Origin: Microbacterium galbinum
GTDB taxonomy: Bacteria > Actinomycetota > Actinomycetes > Actinomycetales > Microbacteriaceae
Assembly (NCBI RefSeq): GCF_023101185.1
Contig: NZ_CP078077.1
Span: 835,630-899,629, forward strand
Reading direction: 5' to 3'
Length of the DNA stretch: 64,000 nucleotides
The translations under genes and the position numbers were made by a program. Positions 59,853 to 64,000 of this stretch are shown here, piece after piece (position 1 is the first letter of the stretch; every line of letters starts with the position of its first letter). The notes below the pieces were generated by a model. It was not told the origin of the DNA and did no database searches. It saw nothing but the letters and a program-made list of their open reading frames with translations.

Positions 59853-60299
59853 CTATTCGACGAAACAATCCGACCCGACGTTCAATCTGATGGTTTCTCC
59901 GTCATTGAGGATGACGAACTCGGCTCCGAAGCCATCGGATGACTGAGCCCCGACCGAGGGCGTCGTGGAGTTGGGACCGAGAATCCGAGTGGTGAACCCG
60001 AGGTCGCTGAGCGCGCCCATTACCGAGTCATATGACGAGGCGCGATCCTCCGCAGTCGTTGCGGTCCACGTCCCCACCCACTGACCATGGGTTCGAGAGC
60101 AACTCGAGATGACCGGGGCAACCTCGACCTCCCAGTGCTCTCCGACGACCGTCTGCACGGCCTCAACTGCAGAATCCAGCTGCTCCCGCGCCACATCACT
60201 GTTCATCTGATTCGCTCCGATCAACCCACAACCTGATGTGGTGAGTGCGATCAAGATCAGAATCAACGGCACCATGATCGCCTGCTTGCCTCTCTTCAT
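59853..60299 (-). CDS. Small lipoprotein, array member 5, partner of the intact effector
   Basis: 148-residue lipoprotein with signal VPLILILIALTTSGCG (lipobox TSGC). Mature motifs: QMNSDVAREQLDSAVEAVQT, VGEHWEVEVAPVISSCSRTH, TWTATTAEDRASSYDSVMGA, GFTTRILGPNSTTPSVGAQS and the short end GSDCFVE. It lacks the LEEWP tail of members 1, 2 and 4. The start at 60299 overlaps the effector stop by ATGA, so effector and lipoprotein are translated together, as expected for a toxin/immunity pair. Confidence 0.82.
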   Translation of the reverse strand: MKRGKQAIMVPLILILIALTTSGCGLIGANQMNSDVAREQLDSAVEAVQTVVGEHWEVEVAPVISSCSRTHGQWVGTWTATTAEDRASSYDSVMGALSDLGFTTRILGPNSTTPSVGAQSSDGFGAEFVILNDGETIRLNVGSDCFVE

Positions 60300-62260
60300 C
60301 GCGCCTCACCCCCTCTTCCGGCCGAGATCAGTGCCCCGTCTTTTAAAGGGTCCGATCCCCTGCTCCAGTACCCGTCTGAAATCTCCGTCTGGTCCACTGA
60401 GTGCCCGAGCACGCCGTCAGAAGTGAAGACATTGCGCTCGTCCTTGCCCCAGAAATCCGAGTCATTCGGATCGACGTTGTCCTCGCCACGAATGTCGGAC
60501 TCCGCCTCCCCCATCTCCGCGACACCCAAGGCGCCAACGTTGCCCGTCAGCAGGGACAGTCCGACATGCGCCAGTGTCCGATCGACGCCATACGCAGGCG
60601 CGACGTACTGATCTCCCGGCGATTTCGTCGAATAGACTTCGCCCATCGGCACGCCCGTCAGGTCGTCCACCGTTCGCACTGACTCCGCGATCCCTGGCGA
60701 GCCATAGAGCACCAAGTGATCCACCTCTGCCCCGCCGTACTCGCCCGAAGACAGCGCGTAGGTCGCCACTCGCGTTGCGTACGAGTGCGCGTGCACCGTC
60801 GTTTGGGCTGTCGCGTTGGCCGCGTCGACACCGCCGAGGAAATGGCCGAGGGAGATTGCGCCGGTCTGGGCGAAGGTCTCCTCACCGACGTAGGTACGCC
60901 CCATCGGAACGCTCGTGGGCGACTCGTATCCCATCCACGCGACGGTCGCCGTCGTCCGGGGATTGCTGATGTTGACCTGCGCCTCCTGCATGTTGACGGC
61001 ATTCCCCACCAACCCCGCGATCGACTCCGCAACGCTGCTGTTCATGCCAGGAATCATGATTCCCACGTCCTGCGCAGTGTCGAGGTCGCCCACCGAGACC
61101 GCTGCCCGCATGTCGCGCTCTCCACCGTCGGACGGAACCTCGAACGCGACGAGCTGCACGACCGTGCCCGCGGGCGACGATGCCAGCGCGCGATCCAGCG
61201 CCTTCTGGGTCTGCTCAGCCGCGGCACGCTGCTCCGCGGATGCATCGGGATCGTCGAGAGTCTGCCGCAGCGTTTCGCGGTTGAACTCGTCGCGGTCCTT
61301 CGCCAGGATCCCGTTCAAGTTCCCGATGGCGAACGGCGCGATATCGAAGAGCTGAGCCAGCGGCCCCGTCGCCCAGCGCTCACCTCCGTCGTCTGAGGCT
61401 CGCGTCGATTCCGAGGCCATCCCTTGCCACAGACGCGCCGCCACTGCCGGGTCGATGAACCCGACTGCCGAGACGAACTCGGGATGGGCATCGACCCACT
61501 CCTCCGCGGCGGTCGGATCGATCACGCTCAACTTATTGATCCGCGCGACAGTCGCCTGCGCGACGGAGTCACGCAGGTTTTCCGACAGATCAGAGATCTC
61601 CCGGGGCACACCCGGATACGCCTGCTCGGCAAAACCCCAAAACGTCTGCGAGACCCGCACCTCGTCACCCCACGCGCCGAGAACCTCATCGCCACCACTG
61701 ATTCCCGTCAGTTTCCTCGCGATGGCCTCTTCCTCCGCTTCGACATCACGACGGAACGTCTCGATATCGATCTCGAGTTGCGACACGATCTCGCGGGCCT
61801 GCTCCTGGCTGTGCAGCGCGTCCGTCCGCGACTCCCGAGCCGACGTGGTCGAAGAAGACTCCGGGTCGCTGCCGTACGCCGACCAGTACTGGGCATCCGC
61901 GAGGGCCACCGCACCATCGGCATCCGACGACTGCCTGTTCACCTCGACGATCCGCTCGAGAAGTCGCGTGCGCCGGGTGACCAATGCGGGGAGGGTGTCG
62001 GTCGCGGCATCCGACAGCGCCGTCCGCGCCGATGCGAGTGCGGTGCCCCATTCCTGCACCGCGCGAGACGACGGGTCGAGCAGGTAGTCCACGCCCTCCG
62101 CCCCGACGACCTGGAAGACATCCGGCACTGTCAGCCAATGTTCCTGCGCGACATCCATCGCGGCATCGAGCGCCGACTGCGCCGAGGACAGCAGCGAGTC
62201 GAGATACTCGACGTTCGCGGGCGACACCACCTCGGCGACCGTGTCTTCGGAGATCGCCAT
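60296..62260 (-). CDS. Type VII effector-like protein with DUF1023-type hydrolase domain, second copy
   Basis: 654-residue paralogue of the 31400-33310 product. Shared parts: VFQVVGAEGVDYLLD, TLPALVTRRTRLLERIVEVN, KLTGISGGDEV, AQLFDIAPFAIGNLNGILAK and FNRETL. The C-terminal domain has VAFEVPSDGGERD, GIMIPGMNSSVAE and the Ser motif VHAHSYATR (Ser493), followed by LYGSPGIAESV. The elbow lacks the usual second Gly, so activity is uncertain. There is no signal peptide. It is preceded by an Esx-like partner (TGATG overlap) and followed by lipoprotein 5 (ATGA). Secretion by the EccCD system at 24-30 kb is inference. Confidence 0.8.
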   Translation of the reverse strand: MAISEDTVAEVVSPANVEYLDSLLSSAQSALDAAMDVAQEHWLTVPDVFQVVGAEGVDYLLDPSSRAVQEWGTALASARTALSDAATDTLPALVTRRTRLLERIVEVNRQSSDADGAVALADAQYWSAYGSDPESSSTTSARESRTDALHSQEQAREIVSQLEIDIETFRRDVEAEEEAIARKLTGISGGDEVLGAWGDEVRVSQTFWGFAEQAYPGVPREISDLSENLRDSVAQATVARINKLSVIDPTAAEEWVDAHPEFVSAVGFIDPAVAARLWQGMASESTRASDDGGERWATGPLAQLFDIAPFAIGNLNGILAKDRDEFNRETLRQTLDDPDASAEQRAAAEQTQKALDRALASSPAGTVVQLVAFEVPSDGGERDMRAAVSVGDLDTAQDVGIMIPGMNSSVAESIAGLVGNAVNMQEAQVNISNPRTTATVAWMGYESPTSVPMGRTYVGEETFAQTGAISLGHFLGGVDAANATAQTTVHAHSYATRVATYALSSGEYGGAEVDHLVLYGSPGIAESVRTVDDLTGVPMGEVYSTKSPGDQYVAPAYGVDRTLAHVGLSLLTGNVGALGVAEMGEAESDIRGEDNVDPNDSDFWGKDERNVFTSDGVLGHSVDQTEISDGYWSRGSDPLKDGALISAGRGGEAR

Positions 62261-62628
62261 CAGCTCGCACCCCCTGACGGGTTGTAAGCCCTCGGCGGAG
62301 CAATGCCCCAGCTCTCGGCCGTGCGCTGAGCCGCGTTGATGTCGAGGGACATCTGCTCATCGCCCGCCACGAGTGCAGAAGTCGCCTCGCTCAGCGCTCC
62401 AGCCGCGGCTGCGATCGTGTGCATGATCTTGCCCGGCACGAGCGCACGGTCCTCGATGAACGTTTCCCACGCCGCGCTCAACACCGTTCGCCCGCCCACC
62501 GACAGCGTCGCGCCCGAGTCTGCCGCATCGGTGATGTCGCGGTGGGCTTTCTCGCAGTCCGGTCCCGCCGTATCCACACCCGTCACGACACCGAGAACAC
62601 CCTCGGCATCCACACTCCATTGCCCCAC
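62260..62628 (-). CDS. Small Esx/WXG100-like protein (DUF6507-like), second copy
   Basis: 122-residue helical protein paralogous to the 31023-31403 product: WSVDAEGVLGVVTGVDTAGP, LSAAWETFIEDRALVPGKIM and HTIAAAAGALSEATSALVAG match it closely, with a flexible Gly/Ser end. The start is a GTG at 62628 with GGAGGGGG upstream; no in-frame ATG fits. The stop overlaps the effector ATG (TGATG). Gene order Esx-like then effector is the same as at 31 kb, which supports a fixed two-gene module. First gene of the island operon. Confidence 0.78.
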   Translation of the reverse strand: MGQWSVDAEGVLGVVTGVDTAGPDCEKAHRDITDAADSGATLSVGGRTVLSAAWETFIEDRALVPGKIMHTIAAAAGALSEATSALVAGDEQMSLDINAAQRTAESWGIAPPRAYNPSGGAS

Positions 62629-62707
62629 GGGACCCCCTCCAGCACGCACGACTGACGAGGTGAGCCTCCCATAATCCGCGAGGCGAGAATCGGCGGACGG
62701 AGATTGA

Positions 62708-62716
62708 TGTGGATAA
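62708..62716 (+). promoter_or_regulatory. TGTGGATAA element upstream of the island operon
   Basis: The same nonamer as at 30937 and 33349, here 80 bp upstream of the Esx-like start but in the opposite orientation relative to the gene and without a spaced TGTTAC. Confidence 0.4.
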
Positions 62717-62734
62717 CCCGTACGCCCCGCTGAT

Positions 62735-63697
62735 TCAGCCCCCGAACAGCCGCCCGAAGAACCCACGGCGGGGAGCATCCGCCGACTCCACCCGCGGGTC
62801 GTCCAACCGGTAGAACCGCCGCCCGTTCGCCCACAGGATCGCGTCGACGTCGTGCCCGCGCGCCTCCGCCCACTCGACCACCGTGTCGAGCCAGCGCTGC
62901 CGCGCGTGCGGCTGATACGTCGCCGAGCCGTCGGCCGGCGCATGCGGGTCGCCCTCCTCGGCCGGGCCGATCGACGACACCGGCCAGTCGCTCCCCCACA
63001 ACAGGCGCTCGACGCCGAAGGCATCCGCGGCGGCGTCGAGGAACGGCACGAGCTGCTCGGCGCTCCACACGCCCCCGGATTCGGCGGGCAGACCCGAGAG
63101 CTTGCAGAACGCCTCCGGATGCTTCGCCACCTCCTCGATGTCGCGCACCCATTCCGCCGACGGGGCGAGCGGAGCATCCGCCGTGCCGACGGCGGGCTTG
63201 CCGAGGTGGTCGAGCACCATCCGCAGCTCCGGCACGGCGCCGGCGAGGCGGGCGATGTCGGGCAGCTGCGCGGCCCGCACGCACACGTCGAACGTCCACC
63301 CGCGGGCGGCGACCTCGCGCGCTCCGGTCACGAAGGCGCTCGACACGGCGAGGCCGTCGGGATCGTTCTGCAGGTTGTGGCGTACACCGACGACGAGCGG
63401 ATGCGTCGCCAACTCCTCGAGGTGCGTCACCGTGTCGATGCCGCGGTGCAGCTGCGCGCCGGCGACGATTCCGGCGATCCCGAGGCGCCCGGCGAGGGAC
63501 TGCACCCACCGCACCTCTCCGATGTAATCGCCCTCGGTCGTCTCGGCCTGGACGAACACCGCCTCCTCGCGCTCGACGTCGAGGCGATCGTGCTCGACCT
63601 CCGTCTCGGCGAAGCGGTAGGCGTAGGGACCCTCCAGCCAGGTGTAGGTGAGGACTTCTTCGTCCCACATGTGCAGGTGCGTATCGAGGACTCGCAT
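62735..63697 (-). CDS. Amidohydrolase-family lactonase, probable L-fuconolactonase
   Basis: 320-residue amidohydrolase-2 enzyme. HxH metal motif in RVLDTHLHMWDEE, then VFVQAETTEGDYIGEVRWVQ, VVGVRHNLQNDPDG, the His in MVLDHLGKPAVG and the catalytic Asp in LLWGSDWPVSSIG. The size and the W-G-S-D-W-P motif fit L-fuconolactonase and L-rhamnono-lactonase. It hydrolyses the lactone made by the aldo/keto reductase at 53555. The start at 63697 was chosen by the conserved N-terminus; CAGGAT lies 6 nt upstream. It is divergent from the GntR gene with an operator between. Confidence 0.88.
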   Translation of the reverse strand: MRVLDTHLHMWDEEVLTYTWLEGPYAYRFAETEVEHDRLDVEREEAVFVQAETTEGDYIGEVRWVQSLAGRLGIAGIVAGAQLHRGIDTVTHLEELATHPLVVGVRHNLQNDPDGLAVSSAFVTGAREVAARGWTFDVCVRAAQLPDIARLAGAVPELRMVLDHLGKPAVGTADAPLAPSAEWVRDIEEVAKHPEAFCKLSGLPAESGGVWSAEQLVPFLDAAADAFGVERLLWGSDWPVSSIGPAEEGDPHAPADGSATYQPHARQRWLDTVVEWAEARGHDVDAILWANGRRFYRLDDPRVESADAPRRGFFGRLFGG

Positions 63698-63713
63698 ACG
63701 CCCATCCTGCCTC

Positions 63714-63737
63714 AGACATCGGATCACTGGCTAGGAT
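63714..63737 (+). promoter_or_regulatory. GntR operator and leaderless -10 of the gntR gene
   Basis: AGACATCGGATCACT (63714-63728) shares the ACATCGGAT core with the minus-strand reading of the fucose site (AGACATCGGATGTTT) and with 50647-50661. TAGGAT (63732-63737) lies 7 nt before the ATG and there is no Shine-Dalgarno, so the mRNA is probably leaderless. Confidence 0.6.
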
Positions 63738-63744
63738 GACGGCC

Positions 63745-64000
63745 ATGGCAGTCACCGATGAGGCGATCGAGAAGATCAAGGCGATGATCGTGTCGGGCGA
63801 GCTGTCGCCGGGCGATCGCCTTCCCCCCGAGAAGGAACTGTCGGAGCGTCTCGGCCTGTCGCGCAACTCGATGCGCGAGGCGGTGAAGGCCCTCGAGGTC
63901 ATCCGGGTGCTCGACGTGCGCCGCGGTGACGGCACCTACGTGACGAGCCTCGAACCGCATCTGCTGCTCGAGGCGATCTCGTTCGTGGTCGACATGCACG
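63745..64000 (+). CDS. GntR family (FadR-type) regulator, truncated by the window edge
   Basis: The first 85 residues are present. The winged helix reads AIEKIKAMIVSGELSPGDRL, PPEKELSERLGLSRNSMREA and VKALEVIRVLDVRRGDGTYV, the standard GntR DNA-binding domain. LLLEAISFVVDMH begins an FCD-type effector domain. The ATG at 63745 follows TAGGAT by 7 nt. It is divergent from the fuconolactonase gene. The same operator core appears at the divergent fucose promoters at 55.9 kb and before the ABC transporter, so it is the probable repressor of the fucose regulon (inference). Confidence 0.88.
   Translation, partial: MAVTDEAIEKIKAMIVSGELSPGDRLPPEKELSERLGLSRNSMREAVKALEVIRVLDVRRGDGTYVTSLEPHLLLEAISFVVDMH

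Noticed and set aside
57656..62628. Prophage or insertion-sequence explanation for the island
   Set aside because: No integrase, transposase, phage structural gene, tRNA target or flanking direct repeat was found; gene content is entirely type VII effector and lipoprotein.

Overview
High-GC actinobacterial DNA, most likely from the family Microbacteriaceae and probably a Microbacterium. The reasons are very strong G/C at third codon positions, dense short operons with ATGA/GTGA/TGATG overlaps, many putative leaderless genes (TANNNT, 6 nt, start codon), and dozens of copies of a dispersed palindromic repeat (core CCTGAGCCTGTCGAAGG) that I associate with this group. No rRNA, tRNA, transposase, integrase or CRISPR array was seen. 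The last gene runs off the right edge.

Layout. 1-600: cluster of the dispersed repeat, no gene. 0.6-3.9 kb: electron-transfer flavoprotein etfBA (minus) and three small plus-strand genes (MarR regulator, SRPBCC protein, DUF1905/YdeI-like protein). 3.9-8.5 kb: valine/branched-chain operon mmsA, acyl-CoA dehydrogenase, mmsB, enoyl-CoA hydratase (minus). 8.9-13.9 kb: quinone-oxidoreductase-like gene divergent from its likely MarR repressor, a thiolase and small genes. 13.9-21.2 kb: alditol oxidase, then a LacI-controlled sugar ABC transporter with a GH51 arabinofuranosidase. 21.3-34.1 kb: an actinobacterial type VII (ESX-like) secretion locus: EccC, MinD-like protein, EccD, an RDD/FHA protein and accessory membrane proteins (minus), divergent from small Esx-like proteins and a 636-residue effector-like hydrolase (plus). 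34.2-38.5 kb: methylcitrate cycle operon gntR-prpD-prpB-prpC. 38.6-41.0 kb: membrane protein, EamA exporter, CGNR regulator. 41.2-46.5 kb: six-gene catabolic operon of unknown substrate (cupin isomerase, FGGY kinase, two dehydrogenases, phosphotriesterase-like lactonase, ABM protein). 46.9-52.9 kb: ribose-type ABC transporter, D-psicose/tagatose 3-epimerase-like gene and a LacI regulator. 53.0-57.5 kb and 62.7-64.0 kb: a complete set for non-phosphorylative L-fucose-type sugar oxidation (mutarotase, aldo/keto reductase, lactonase, dehydratase, SDR, FAH hydrolase) with a GntR regulator.

Between the two halves of the fucose set sits a roughly 5 kb minus-strand island (57.7-62.6 kb). It holds an Esx-like small protein, a 654-residue paralogue of the type VII effector, and five paralogous small lipoproteins. 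One intact effector overlaps its lipoprotein by ATGA, and a truncated copy of the effector 3' end survives between two lipoproteins. This looks like an effector/immunity cassette with orphan immunity genes and is the most novel-looking system here.

Regulation is unusually readable. Candidate operators include TGCTTCGATATCGAAGCA (three copies, MarR), ATTACATCGATGTAAT (LacI, arabinoside operon), TTGGCACGTGCCAA (LacI, epimerase), GTGTATACAC (prp GntR), ACCTGT-N4-ACAGGT (catabolic operon and ABC transporter) and AAACATCCGATGTCT-like sites (fucose promoters, ABC transporter and the gntR gene). A TGTGGATAAC/TGTTAC pair with identical spacing precedes both plus-strand type VII operons.
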